Shown here: in pieces, positions 34,301 to 48,135 of the stretch | How the letters are laid out: each line of letters begins with the position of its first letter | Position numbering within the stretch: position 1 is the stretch's first letter | NCBI GenBank assembly: GCA_963971285.1 | Contig: OZ020255.1 | Location: 2,046,001 to 2,110,000, forward strand | Length of the DNA: 64,000 bases | Source: Astropecten irregularis | Taxonomy: Eukaryota; Echinodermata; Asteroidea; Paxillosida; Astropectinidae | Direction: 5' to 3' | Notes under the pieces: generated by a model | Told to the model about the DNA's origin: nothing | Databases searched by the model: none | The model's input: the letters and a program-made list of their open reading frames with translations, nothing else | Made by a program: the position numbers and the translations under genes

Positions 34301-35930
34301 ATAATTGACGATGTTTTATTATTACAACACACACTGAATCCACAAATTTGGTCTGTTACTTTCGCAGTATTTATTAGTTCCTTTCTTTTTGTTCTCCTTT
34401 TCCTTTATTTTGGCAATATCTTTTTCGTCCACATTTTTACTGAGCAAACGATGGTGTTCAACATCCACTCCCCCCCCCACCCCCCACGCACGCACCTACC
34501 TTCCACAAAATGTGGTGAAATGTTTTTTTGTCAAATCCTTTATAAAACATGGGTTTCCGCTGTCCGCTGTTAGGCGTATTATTTGCTGTGCACGCATCAC
34601 AACGGGCGCGGCAGTCTCCCTGCGTCAAACAGCATCTAGGGCCATTATTGCTCTTTATTATTACACCCATTTAGTGTTTATTTCATCCTCTGATTAGTGT
34701 CTGAAGTAAATTAAGTTAATTAATGTAAGGCAATAATTACTGTGATTAAACTTCTATAACAACGAACAATTTACCCTTGATCAATTTGGGGGAATGGCCC
34801 ATGGATACATAAGTTTATGCGGTCTCTCCGATAGTTGCTACAATCAGAAAAAATACACGGTGAGGTAGTTTTCTAATTATATTCTATATTTTACAATTGT
34901 TTGACAACAACCTGTCATATGTCAATGGTAAATGTCGAAAACATGCAATTTTTTTTTTCCCCGAATGTCCTTTGCTGCAGAAAATTGAGCCTTCCGAAAA
35001 TTCAGCACTCTGAAATGATTCCTTGAATGTTTTTTTTTTTTTCAAGATGTAAAACCTTTTACAAATGATAAACACAAGTTTTTAAATTAACTTTCAAATC
35101 AATTTAATTTCGAAACCATCAATTTCTCCTTGCAAAAGTGGTGAGATGAAAGCAAGTATTAAACTATTGCTCACCAGGTAAACATTCTGAATGCAAAAAT
35201 AGTTTGATTTGAAAAATTTGTCAAGACCTAATTTTGAAAATGTGCAGGAAAAAACAAATTGACAGGCACGTTCAAACTCGATACAAGCGCAGACCAGAGA
35301 CCAAGTGTCTATTTTGTTATGTCCTAAAGGAGAATGGGATACAATGGAAAATGGATAGTATACTGTACAGTAGACACTCACAGAGCTGCAGAGGAAACCA
35401 CACACATTATGTTTTGCGCTTTATTTCGTTGTATAAAATGGAACAAAATTGCACATGCACCTATCGGGAAAAATTGCCTTAAAATCTTAAGTGCCCAGCA
35501 AATGTTCCATGGATAATGTGTGATAGCCTATTGTGTGGGCCTGTTTGTGAAGTGACTGGAAAATTAGTTATGCTCAGTAAATCTCCGCAGGGTGCAAGCC
35601 GGCACGTGCCTGGTGGTATGCCCGTAACTCCATGATATAACAATAGACTTCTCTAAGCATTAGAATCTGTAATAAACTGATGAAAGTTGCCTGTATATAA
35701 AATCTTACATTCGTTTACTGCTATTATTTATGTTCATAGTCCAATATGAGGGCTCATCATGACTCTATTCAATGTCTAGGCTTCTAGACTTAATACAGTG
35801 AATTTCAATGTATGCTAAATGCAAACGACAATAAATTGAATTGATTGAAACTTCTTATACGGTCATGAGATAATACACATGAACTGCTGATTTTTACTAT
35901 TTGTAAAGGTTTAACACCCCTTTGTAAGTT
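31340..35930 (-). repeat. Repeat arm R2 (unit B)
   Basis: Homologous to R1 and R3, without the hAT element of R1. It contains an internal tandem duplication: 31458-32448 and 32449-33406 both begin GACTGTAACATACCAAG and end GAGGAACAA. It also serves as the empty site for the element at 23811. Confidence 0.85.
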
Positions 35931-36307
35931 TATAATAGCACAGTAATACTAGTTTTGCTAAACATGTATATCCCTCGCAGGGGATATAACTCTAGGATCC
36001 AAGCCGCTTATGCTTAGCCGGGAGGGGGTAGACCTATACGTAGAATGTATTGATCCTAAGATCAGGGAGCAATCAGTGAAGAAACAAGGACAGACTCAGG
36101 ATTTGTGGTTCACTGTCTTTATTCCCAGGACTTGACCCTAAATATATATCCCCTGAAATAATACATCCATGTTATTGGTCACGAATAGCCTATTTATGAT
36201 TTTGGTCGGAAGATAGATAATATGCAAATAAGGCTTGCCCTTCACCGACGTAGATGAGCACTATATACTCAGTGCTTGTTGAGTGCACATGAAAAAAAAT
36301 CATGCGC

Positions 36308-36382
36308 TGGCTCAGGTGGGATTCGAACCCACGACCTCCTGCTTACTAATGGAGATGCCATATACCGCTAGGCCACCGACCT
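36308..36382 (-). tRNA. tRNA-Thr(AGU)-like gene, copy 2, with 8-nt anticodon loop
   Basis: 75 nt with A box TGGCCTAGCGG and B box GGTTCGAATCC. The T stem GTGGG/CCCAC is intact and the acceptor has 6 of 7 pairs at best. A T8 run on the minus strand about 10 nt past the 3' end is a good Pol III terminator. The anticodon loop has one base too many, ATTAGTAA. In this copy one base of the anticodon stem also differs (TCTCC instead of TCTGC), so it may be a pseudogene. Confidence 0.6.
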
Positions 36383-38141
36383 AGCTAGGGGGTCAATGTT
36401 ATTGGTGATATACCTATGGTTCCATTCAGATTGGTTTGGTAAACAAATTATGTAATGCAATATAAGACTTGATATTTAGAATACTTAAAAAAGCCTCCTG
36501 CGATGTCATGAAATAAGCCTGATGATAACCAAAAACTCAAAAATGAGTCGTCACCATTCACAATGGAATGTCATTGTATACTAACCACTTGTACATGTTG
36601 TAAAATGTAGGCATATTTCAGTCATGTGAGCCCCCTAAATCAATAATGGTTATAATAAGGCCCTATAAAGAAACTGACGATGTTGCCGACTTCAGAAAGG
36701 AATTTAAGTGATATTAATTCTACCCCCATGACCCCTGCACGAAAGCAACGATACGCATTAGCTACATTTTACATGTACACTTATGCTTCATGTACACAGT
36801 CCTTGGGTATAGCATACCCACTGAGCAGTGTGATGTTGATATCGTACACAGCACCGCAAGGCACACGGCCTACGTATGATGTACTACATAAAAAGGACGG
36901 AAACGATGGCTTAAAAGTATATAGGCTGTATGACTAGCCGAAACTAGAAGAATCATGGCCATTTTTGGAGTCAACCATTGAGTTAACCTTTTGTAAATCA
37001 CACCAGTCGAATGAGTATACAATAACACTGCCCTTCAACTACAGAATATACTGGGAAACTAATTATTATAACATAAAAATTAGATAAATGCGTTCCTCAC
37101 CGTGAATTCTTGATCTGTTTGGCTTGTGCAAAATATTCACTATTCAACTTGTGTATCCATGGGCCATTCACAATGTTGATCAATGGTAAAATGCCTAATG
37201 CTATACTGAGTTTAACCAAATGAATTTTTGTCTTATATTTATATTCATATGATATTAATCAGAGGATGATATAAACACTAAATGGGGGTAAAAGTAAAGA
37301 GCAATCATGGCCCTATTTGTTGTTTGGCGCAGGGCGACTGCCGTGCCCGTTGTGATGCATGTACAGCAAATAATAATTATACGCTTAAAGGGGCAGTAGA
37401 AAGTGAACCTTAAAGGGACTTGACTAGAATCTATTTCACCACATTGGAAGAGGTGATCAGAAATGTTGACAGAGAGGCAGTGAGGCAGTATAATTAATAT
37501 ACTTATCAAAAGTCGTACTTACATTGATATTTGTGACCATTATGTAAGCCCGATTTATAGATTATGTTGCAGATCAAGGTATTTCATTATAAATGTACAT
37601 TTAACCACAGTGTTATTCTTTTATGGGCTAAGGGTTCTTTCAGAATGCTTTTCCCTTTTTAATTTTTTTCTGTTTATAATGAAACTATTCATAAAAATAT
37701 AGGACAATAATATTGTATGACATCATAATATAACCAGGGGATATTTTGTATGAGACATGCAGCTCCCCTGCTAAGGGATAGAGTGGTTTCCATGGCAAAG
37801 TCATATAACAAAACTCTCTAGTTTCCCTCAAAGACAGGTTACCATGGCAATACCGTTTTCATACAATGAACATTGCAACAAGTGGTATGTAGATGCATTC
37901 AGCGTTGCTTGGTTATTATGCGACTATTTTACCAATTCCTTTTCAACTTGTCACCTAGCTGGTCCAAAATGTCATAGCGACGCTATTGTAACGATTGTTA
38001 ACGGTTAGTTATCCTTCTCTACTTACAGAGTGAGGGTTTAGGATCGGTTAGGGATGAAATCTGAGGCTATGACGTTCATAGTAGAACCAATAATTATTTG
38101 CATGGTAACGCATAAGCTGCAATACCAATAATTTAGATTAA

Positions 38142-38800
38142 AGGTAGTATCATACTTTGGTAAAAGACCAAAACAGAAATGTTCACAGATTTACGTATAA
38201 CTTTCAGGGTATGAAGATGATGCTTGTAGAAACCTACCGTTAGAATCCCCCCCTGAAATGGTGTATTTATCCAGAAATTAGTAAAACAACGACCAAAAAT
38301 CGTTTTGATCTTTTAAAAGATTAAAAATAAAAGAAAAAAGACTTAACAAATACTGTGGCTGTTTTTCACTGTTTTCTCAAAACGTGTGCACCGTATGGGA
38401 CTGAAATTTTCACAGAGGACTGCTACTGTATTTCTTTGATAAAAACCAAAGTATGATATAACATATATATAAACACGTTAATGAGCAGCTCTATAGAATG
38501 GAAAAATATCAAGGAAGGTACAGTAATAGTCATTCTGTGACATTTTCAGTTCCATACGGTGCCCAATTTTTAAAAATACAGCGAAAAACGCCCACAGTAT
38601 TTTCAGATCTTTTCTCCGTTACTTTTGATATTTAAAAGATACATTGTTTTTGATCATTTGTTTTACTGGATAAATACAGCATTTCAGGCAGAAACATTTT
38701 ACCGATATGTTTCTACCATCACCATCTTTATACCCTGTAAGTTATAGGTAAATCTGTGAAGATTTATATTTCGGTATGCTACAAAGTATGCTAGTACATC
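38142..38800. mobile_element. TTAA-type foldback, unit B (shortened)
   Basis: The left half starts after TTAA (38138-38141) with AGGTAGTATCATACTTTGG. The right half, in reverse orientation, ends near 38790 with CAAAGTATGCTAGTACAT. Between them this copy lacks about 285 bp that unit C has at about 47558-47840. Confidence 0.65.
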
Positions 38801-40512
38801 AATGATGGACACGGCATGGAAATAGTGCTGGTTGGTTTCATTGACGTTAATACATATGGAAATATGGAGGCGGTGATGTAGACATTTCTCCTTGTCCACT
38901 GTAGTAAATAGTTATATTGCTCACCTTAATATTTCAGGGTAGTGTGTCTTGTTGAAAGAAGATAACTGAGATATTCTTAGATGTAATAGCTGTACTACGA
39001 GGGCTAGGAGACTGATCAGCGTCATGCATGACTTAAACAACCGAAGATATTATATATAAGTTTTGAAGTAGAAAACTGTGACAACAAGTCACCTTGTTTC
39101 TGTTATAATTTATTTTTAAAGAATGTTGAAAAAAAAGGGAAATTTAGGGTGGGGTGATTATAATGTCCCCGGCCAAAAATACGTGAAATGCGGAATATTG
39201 ACGTCCATGTTGGGTATAATAATACCAATATTATTGGTTTGTTGGTTTTGTTTTGTGGTGGACTTGTTTGTTTGTTGTTGGTTGCTATAGTTATTTACTT
39301 GGATTTGTCTAATTGTAGGAGTTGTGACTGTTGGTGAGAAGAAAATAAATATAAAATAAAAAGTGGTTTATTCTGACCTCCATCTGTACGGTAATAAATA
39401 AAACAATTAAACAGTAAACAGCCTACTGTATCACGTACGTGCAGTTTAATACAATACAGTCTCCCGCCATTTCCAGCAGTTTCATTATTCAATATTTCAA
39501 GTCACCTTGGTTGGTGTCAAATATGGGCCAATTTTGATTGAATATTATATTATATTTATTATTATCGCTTCGTTGGTCTGACTTTCCTTGGCGGTCTGCT
39601 TACAGGTAACAATAGACCAATATAGACTAATTATTGCAGTTAGCCGCGTGGGTTAATATAGCAATTCTATTCATTGTGTGGGTTATGGTAGCTCTATAAG
39701 CTTAACGTGATTCAAAGCCTTTTGTTCAGTTTGTCGAGAAAATCAAATAAAATTTCATGGTCCATAGGCTCACAGCTAGCACCATTCGAGAAGGTTCTCT
39801 CTGAGAGCTAATTGCATTCACTTATGGAAATGGACGTGTGTTAATTGCTTGAGGTTGAATAAGGCAAAACGTCAAAACCATTTTGTATGGTTATCCATAG
39901 GTACGTAGGCCTATACGTTAAACTTATTATACTGAATTGACAGCAAATACAGTTGTGTGGCAATCTGATTGGTTCTTGCTTCCCCCTATCTTTTTGTTTT
40001 AACAGAAGTTAACATTGGTCTTTATAATAACAGACAGTACGGAGGTCCACGAGTGCCATTCCGTACGCCCCTTTTCTTTCAATCAGAAAAGAAAAATATA
40101 GAGAGGGAGAGAGACTCAAAAAGAGAAGAAAAAGAAGGGAAGACCAGTTAATTGGGCAGGTCACGTCAGGCCCACCGTAGCCTGCTAGCTGTGATCGCAC
40201 ACACCCTGCTTTTGTAAAATCAAGAATTCGCTCCTGGCTCTTTCACGATTTATTCCGTTAGGAAATTATTGAATATCAATTTCAATTTGGATTAAAAAAA
40301 TCATATTGAGGAATATTTTGAAATACCTTTGAAATGTTGCATCATAATTTTCATTTAAAATTTCAATGCACTTGTATAGTATAGGTCCTATATAGAAAGA
40401 AACAATTATACAGTCCAGAGCTATTATTTTGCTATGTTTGGTTGAAAGCTCTGAAGCCATTATTGTGACATCACCCAGCTCTTGCATAACACCAGTGGAG
40501 GGCGGTATAATC

Positions 40513-41269
40513 AATCAATCTTTTTTGATATTTGTGCCCATGCATTTGTATTTCTTGGACAAAAAACTAAGTATGATATTACCTTATGATATTACCTTAG
40601 CATGAAAAGTCTTCTTTGATCAAACAGGATTACCAACCAAATTTTCATGTGATGTTAACTGCTTTTGACTTGAATTCGCCTATTGTTTACTGAACACAAC
40701 ATTCACAAGTTTTGGCTGGCATAGTGATTTTATTTACCCAAGTTGTTGGTGCTGAAGCAAAATAATTTTGGTGCTTAGGCAGCTCTGTGAATATGGTTTA
40801 CACAGTGGCACGTTTACAACAGATTTCAGAGACAAGATTTGTTGAAAAAGGAATTTAATGAAACTGGATATTATTCGGTCGTGTAAAAGATCTTTTGTTT
40901 GGAATAAATATATGTCAAGTTGATAACTGGGATCTTTTAAATTATAAAAATACAATGAAGATTGGTTATCCTTGCGGTAACCAAATTCAAACATTCCCCT
41001 ACAATATTACGGATCTTGCTCGTTGTTGTCGGTTGTTGTCGGTTGGCTGGTATAATTAGTATGATACATCACATGCTTTCTATCCAGAGTTTCAGCTTGT
41101 TTCATTTAGATCACTCGAGTTAAATCTTGATTTAAATCAATGAAAAGAAATCACTCAAAAATACACTCAATGTCCTTTTTATGATTTTTTTATTTGTAAA
41201 TTAAAAGGAAAATCAAATTATGTTACTGAAAAAGACTCCATAATTTAGGGTTTGATGCGGCTATTTTTT
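40513..41269. repeat. Start of unit C with truncated MITE
   Basis: It opens inside a TTAA-type MITE: only its last 70 bp or so are present, with a short tandem duplication of ATGATATTACCTTA at about 40573-40600. This marks the B/C junction. The rest matches 20912-21564. Confidence 0.7.
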
Positions 41270-44200
41270 AAACACCACCACCCTCGGCAAGCAAGCCCAA
41301 CAACCCCGCCCATTGCAACCAACCACTGGCTGCCTGAGGAGCGAACCAACCAATCAACTAACATTACTGGATAACCTTTACATTGTCAGACTGTAACATA
41401 CCAAGATATTCAACCAACGAGGCAATATTCATTAATGTATTACATCTCTATTACATCTTTTATACCTTTGCCAAATGTTGGGTTTCTTTTCCTTTGTTCA
41501 TCGTCACCATAACTGTCACTTTTCAAATCCTCAAAGTTTAAAATGAATTAACAAATAATAGCCGCATAAACGTGTCAGTAAGCCAACAATGCTAAGGGAA
41601 TCTACTAGTGACCACTTGTTGCAATGTTCAATGTATAAGGACGGTATTGCTATGGTAACCAGTCGTTGGGGGAAACTAGAGAGTTTTGTTATATGACTTT
41701 GCCATGGAAACCACTCTATCCCGCAGCAGGGGAATTGCATGTCTCATACAAAAATATCCCCTGGTTATATTATGATGTCATAAAATATTATTGTCCTATA
41801 TCTTTTAAATGTTTTTCATTAAAGAAAAATAAATGAGTTAAAGGAACAACATTTTGGAACAACTTTTGCCCCAAAGGAATAACAGATCCTTATGTCTTAA
41901 GCGTGCTTAAGTTTGATGGAGTTGTACAATGTATCCCACATACCTACATTATGCAGGACAGTCATACAGATTACTGGTTATAGGTAATTGATATATTTTA
42001 TAAGCATTATGTTTTACAAACAGTCTTCACTGATTCTCTGTGGACGTTTCTCACCATCCCTTCCATCAGTCGTGGCGTACGCAGAAATTTATTCAAGGGA
42101 GTGTTTTAAAATTAGATGGCATCATTTATGAGATTCCACAAAGTAGAAGAGTGACTTAACATGTTATGGTGTGGGAAGTGACCATGTCCCTTCAGCATCG
42201 TGAAATTTTGAAATTCTATCTTTGCAAAATATTCTGTTGTTCTGCATTTCCATACTAAATTACATTTGTCGGAGATGGCCTGACTACCGCACACAAACCA
42301 ACATCCATACCGTGATTCACGTGGCAACGTAGTGCCAGTGCAGGGTTCTCCTAGGGTTTGTTCAAAGGTTTCGGGGAATTGGTCGAGGATCAATCTACGA
42401 AGCCAGGGCGTGGGATCCGGGGCCCGCTGAGGGGCCCCGAAAATTGTGGGCCTTTAGATGTTCTCTGGTGTATTTTTTTTTTAGTATTCCAGGGTCCTTT
42501 TCGATAGTTTTGTTGCCATGGAAAAATGAGATTTCTTTTGATTTAGGATTTGACCAAGTGCATTTGTTTAATTTGAGATGCCAAATTTGTTTTCATGCAG
42601 TTTTCATTTAGACGCAGGATCAAAACAAATAATCATTTCGGCATGACATTTGTTAGAAGAAAATGAAAAATATTAAATATATGATCATAATAATTGATTT
42701 TGAAAATATTGAATTTGTTCATGTGTTTATCATATTCAGCACTGAGCTCATTCAGCTGAATAGATGAAGCAGATTCATCTAAAACAGATTTTATTACTAA
42801 AAATATTAATTCCAAAGCCGTGCAGTCAAATTTTGAAATTGTTTTATTTCTAATATTACAACGAATTGCATTTGTTAATGAATATGGAATTTCCATGAAA
42901 ATCTAAATTAAATCCACACAGAATGAAGAGAAATGTTTGTTTTCGCACATGAAAAACTTCAAATATGATTGTTCAGATGATTTTTAAGCTAGGTGCGTGC
43001 TTCCGTTGGCTCGGCAAGTCCTGTCACTTTTTGACAAATTATTATATTACAAAACGCGCGCAGTGTGGTCCAGAACGTAAACTCTCGGACTTCCTTTCAC
43101 TAAATGGTTTCCATTTATGCTGTTATTATTATTATTATCCTTACATGTATTTCCGTTTACATTTCTATGAATAAGTATGCAAACCTAACGCGTAGGGCCT
43201 ACACTGTATGCACGTATATTTTGATCCCGAAACTGGCTTACGCCAACAATCACGCACGACACGGGCCATGACGAACGAATGTCTACGCCGCGGTGTAAGC
43301 GCGGAATGTACAGGAGGCTATGTGACATAATTGACGATGTTTTATTATTACAACACACACTGAATCCGCAAATTTGGTCCGTTACTTTCGCAGTATTTAT
43401 TAGTTTCTTTTTGTTCTCCTTTTCCTTTATTTTGGCAATATCTTTTTCGTCCACATTTTTACTGAGCAAACGATGGTGTTCAACAGCCACCAACAACCCC
43501 CTCCCCGCCCACGCACGCACCTGCCTTCCACAAAATGTGGTGAAATGTTTTTTTTGTCAAATCCTTTATAAAACATGGGTTTCCGCTGTCCGCTGTTAGG
43601 CGTATTATTTGCTGTACACGCATCACAACGGGCGCGGCAGTCTCCCTGCGCTAAACAGCAAATAGATCTATGCTTGCTCTTTACTATTACCCCCATTTAG
43701 TGTTTATTTCATCCTCTGATTAGTGTCTAATGTAAATTAAGTAAATTAATGTAAGACAATAATTACTGTGATTAAACGTCTATAACAACGAAACATTTAC
43801 CCTTGATCAATGTTGGGGAATGGCCCATGGATACATAAGTTTATGCGGTCTTTCCGATAGTTGCTACAATCAGCAAAAATACACGGTGAGGTAGTTTTCT
43901 AATTATATTCTATATTTTACAATTGTTTGACAACAACCTGTCATATGTCGATGGTAAATGTCGAGAACATGCAATTTTGTGTTCCCTGAATGTCCTTTGC
44001 TGCAGAAAATTGAGCCTTCCGAAAATTCAGCACTCTGAAATGATTCCTTGAATGTTTTTTTTTTTCAAGATGTAAAACCTTTTACAAAATAATGATAAAC
44101 ACAAGTTTTCAAATTAACTTTCAAATCAATTTAATTTCGAAACCATCAATTTCTCCTTGCAAAAGTGGTGAGATGAAAGCAAGTATTACACTATTGCTCA

Positions 44201-44940
44201 CCAGGTAAACATTCTGAATGCAAAAATAGTTTGATTTGAAAAATTTGTCAAGACCTAATTTTGAAAATGTGCAGGAAAAAAAATTACGGGCACGTTCAAA
44301 CTCGATACATGCGCAGACCAGAGACCAACTGACTATTTTGTTATGTCCTAAAGGAGAATGAGATACAATGGAAAATGGATAGTATACTGTATACAGTAGA
44401 CACTCACATTAGCTGCAGAGGAAACCATACACATTATGTTTTGCGCTTTATTTCGTTGTATAAAATGGAACAAAATTACACATGCACCTATCGGGAAAAA
44501 TTGCCTTAAAATCTTAAGTGCCCAGCAAATTTTCCATGGATAATGTGTGATAGCCAATTGTGTGGGTCTGTTTGTGAAGCTACTGGAAAATTAGTTATGC
44601 TCAGTGAATCTCCGTTGGGTGCAAGCCGGCACGTGCCTGGTGGTAGGCCCGTAACTCCATGATATAACAATAGACTTCTCTTGGCACTAGAATCTGTAAT
44701 ACACTGATGAAAGTTGCCTGTATATAAAATCTTACATTCGTTTACTGCTATTATTTATGTTCATAGTCCAATATGAGGGCTCATCATGACTCTATTCTAT
44801 GTCTAGGCTTCTAGACTTAATACAGTGAATGTCAATGTATGCTAAATGCAAACGACAATAAATTGAATTGATTGAAACTTCTTATACGGTCATGAGATAA
44901 TACACATGAACTGCTGATTTTTACTATTTGTAAAGGTTTA
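41270..44940 (-). repeat. Repeat arm R3 (unit C)
   Basis: Homologous to R1 and R2, with neither the hAT insertions nor the 0.99-kb duplication, so it is the cleanest copy of the arm. No gene. Confidence 0.85.
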
Positions 44941-45332
44941 ACACCCCTTTGTAAGTTTATAATAGCACAGTAATACTAGTTTTGTTAAACATGTATATCC
45001 CTCGCTTGGGATATATCTCTAGGATCCAAGCCGCTTATGCTTAGCCGGGAGGGTGTAGACCTATACGTAGAATGTATTGATCCTAAGATCAGGGAGCAAT
45101 CAGTGAAGAGACAAGGACAGACTCAGGATTTGTGGTTATGTGTGTTTGTTCCCAGAACTTGACCCCAAATATATATCCCCTGAAATAATACATCCATGTT
45201 TTTGGTCATGAATAGCCTATTTATGATTTTGGTCGGAAGATAGATAATATGCAAATTAGGCTTGCCCTTCACCGACGTAGATGAGCACTATATACTCAGT
45301 GCTTGTTGAGTGCACATGAAAAAATCATGCGC

Positions 45333-45407
45333 TGGCTCAGGTGGAATTCGAACCCACGACCTCCTGCTTACTAATGCAGATGCCATATACCGCTAGGCCA
45401 CCGAGCT
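45333..45407 (-). tRNA. tRNA-Thr(AGU)-like gene, copy 3, with 8-nt anticodon loop
   Basis: The best-preserved of the three by its anticodon stem (TCTGC/GCAGG). Acceptor 6 of 7 pairs, A and B boxes present, and a T6 run downstream on the minus strand. One T-stem base differs from copy 2. The loop again reads ATTAGTAA. Confidence 0.6.
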
Positions 45408-47194
45408 AGCTAGGGGGTCAATGTTATTGGTGATATACCTATGGTTCCATTCAGATTGGTTTGGTAAACAAATTATGTAATGCAATATAAGACTTGATAT
45501 TTAGAATACTTAAAAAAGCCTCCTGCGATGTCATGAAATAAGCCTGATGATAACCAAAAACTCAAAAATGAGTCGTCACCATTTACAATGGAATGTCATT
45601 GTATACTAACCACTTGTACATGTTGTAAAATGTAGGCATATTTCAGTCATGTGAGCCCCCTAAATCAATAATAGTTATAATAAGGCCCTATAAAGAAACT
45701 GACGATGTTGCCGACTTCAGAAAGGAATTTAAGTGATATTAATTCTGCCCTCATGACCCCTGCACGAAAGCAACGATACGCATTAGCTACATGTACATGT
45801 ACATGTACACTAATGCTTCATGTACACAGTCCTTGGGTAAGGCATACCCACTGTGCAGTGTGATGCTGATATCGTACACAGCACCGCACGGCACACGGCC
45901 TACGTACGATGTACTACATACAACGTACGGAAACGATGGCTTAAAAGTATAGGCTGTATGACTAGCCGAAACTAGCGAAGAATCATGACCATTTTCGGAG
46001 TCAACCATTGAGTTTACCCTTTGTAAATCACACCAGTGGAATCAGTATACAATAACACTGCCCTTCAACTACAAAATATATTGGGACACTAATTATTTTA
46101 ACAACAAAAACAACGAAATAAATGAGTTCCTCACCGTGAATTCTTGATCTGTTTGGCTTGTGCACAACACTCGGAGAGACCGCTCACTTTTCAACTTGTG
46201 TATCCATGGGCCATTCACAATGTTGATCAAGGGTAAAATGCCTAATGCTATACTGAGTTTAACCAAATGAATTTTTGTCTTATATTTATATTCATATGAT
46301 ATTAATCAGAGGATGATATAAACACTAAATATGGGTAAAAATAAAGAGCAATCATGGCCCTATTTGTTGTTTGGCGCAGGGTGACTGCCGTGCCCGTTGT
46401 GATTCGTGTGCAGCAAATAATAATTATACGCTTAAAGGGGCAGTAGAAACTGAACCTTAAAGGGACTCGGCTAGAATATATTTCACCACATTGGAAGAGG
46501 TGATCAGAAATGTTGACAGAGAGGCAGTGAGGCAGTATAATTAATATACTAATCAAAAGTCGTATTTACATTGATATTTATGACCATTATGTAAGCCCGA
46601 TTTATAGATTATGTTGCAGATCAAGGTATTTCATTATAACTGTACATTTAACCACAGTGTTATTATTTTATGGGCTAAGGGTTCTTTCAGAATGCTTTCC
46701 CCTTTAAATTTTTTTTTCTGTTTTTTATGAAACTATTCATACAAATATAGGACAATAATATTGTATGACACCAGGGGATATTTTGTATGAGACATGCAGC
46801 TCCCCTGCTGAGGGATAGAGTGGTTTCCATGGCAAAGTCATATAACAAAACTCTCTAGTTTCCCTCAAAGACAGGTTACCATGGCAATACCGTTTTCATA
46901 CAATGAACATTGCAACAAGTGGTATGTACATGTAGATGCATTCAGCGTTGCTTGGTTACAGACACCTTCATGCGACTATATTTACCAATTCCTTTTAAAC
47001 TTGTCACCTAGCTGGTCCAAAATGTCATAGCGACGCTATTGTAACGATTGCTAACGGTTAGTAATCCTTCTCTACTTACAGAGTGAGGGTTTAGGATCGG
47101 TTAGGGATGAAATCTGAGGCTATTAAGTTCATAGTAGAACCAATAATTATTTGCATGATAACGCATAAGCTGCAATACCAATAATTTAGATTAA

Positions 47195-48135
47195 AGGTAG
47201 TATCATACTTTGGTAAAAGACCAAAACAGAAATTCTCACAGATTTACGTATAACTTTCAGGGTATGAAGACGATGCTAGTAGAAACCTACCGTTAGAACC
47301 CCCCCCCCCCTGAAATGGTGTATTTATCCAGAAATTTGTGAAACAAGGACCGAAAATCGTTTTGATCTTTTAAAAGATTAAAAATAAAAGAGAAAAGACT
47401 TAACAAATACTGTGACTGTTTTTCACTGTTTTCTCAAAACGTGTGCACCGTATGGGACTGAAATTTTCACAGAGGACTGCTACTGTATTTCTTTGATAAA
47501 AACCAAAGTATGATATAACATATATATATAAACACGTTAATGAGCAGCTCTATAGAATGAATATTGACCATTAAGCACAAAATCATGCATGTATAAGCAA
47601 GCTCTATGTAACTAGCTGAGGTTGCTTAGGTTTTTTAGTTTGTGTGCAAGTTGGTTGGTTTGTTTGTTTATATTTCATGGTTATCGGTTGATATTGATTG
47701 GTACATGGTTAATTTAGTTCTTGAATGCTTGGTTGGTTATATGAAATATATATATTTACACGATCAATTTAGTGTCTGTCAACCTAAGCATGAAATAGTG
47801 CATTGCCAATATACAGCTGAAGATGCACATTCATGGGGAAAAATATCAAGGAAGATACAGTAATAGTCATTGTGTGACATTTTCAGTTCCATACGGTGCC
47901 CAATTTTTGAAAATACAGCGAAAAACGCCCACAGTATTTTCAGATCTTTTCTCCGTTACTTTTGATATTTAAAAGATAAATTGTTTTTGATCATTTGTTT
48001 TACTGGATAAATACAGCATTTCAGGCAGAAACATGTTACCGATATGTTTCTACCATCACCATCTTTATACCCTGTAAGTTATAGGTAAATCTGTGAAGAT
48101 TTATATTTCGGTATGCTACAAAGTATGCTAGTACA
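47195..48135. mobile_element. TTAA-type foldback, unit C (full length)
   Basis: About 940 bp. The left arm starts after TTAA (47191-47194); the inverted right arm ends near 48135. The middle (about 47558-47840) is unique and holds a 73-codon frame of unknown meaning (47642-47863). A C10 run lies at about 47301-47310. Confidence 0.65.

Larger units (their letters stand above)
35931..40512 (+). repeat. Distal block of unit B, near-identical to 44941-49856
   Basis: Spacer with a tRNA-like gene, a short plus-oriented arm piece (37110-37960), a TTAA-type foldback (38142 to about 38790) and a further 1.7 kb. Both copies end at the same word, GGGCGGTATAATCAA (40498-40512 and 49842-49856). By eye the two copies are about 95 percent identical or more. 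No gene with recognised motifs; the frame around 39300-39490 is found in both copies only because the DNA is duplicated. Confidence 0.85.

Noticed and set aside
33318-34697. Frames that recur in R1, R2, R3 and F0
   Set aside because: They recur because the DNA is repeated. Indels between copies change the frames, which is not how a conserved protein behaves.
38699-39492. Two small frames identical in units B and C (38699-38899 and 39295-39492)
   Set aside because: The whole block is nearly identical between B and C, so conservation says nothing about coding.
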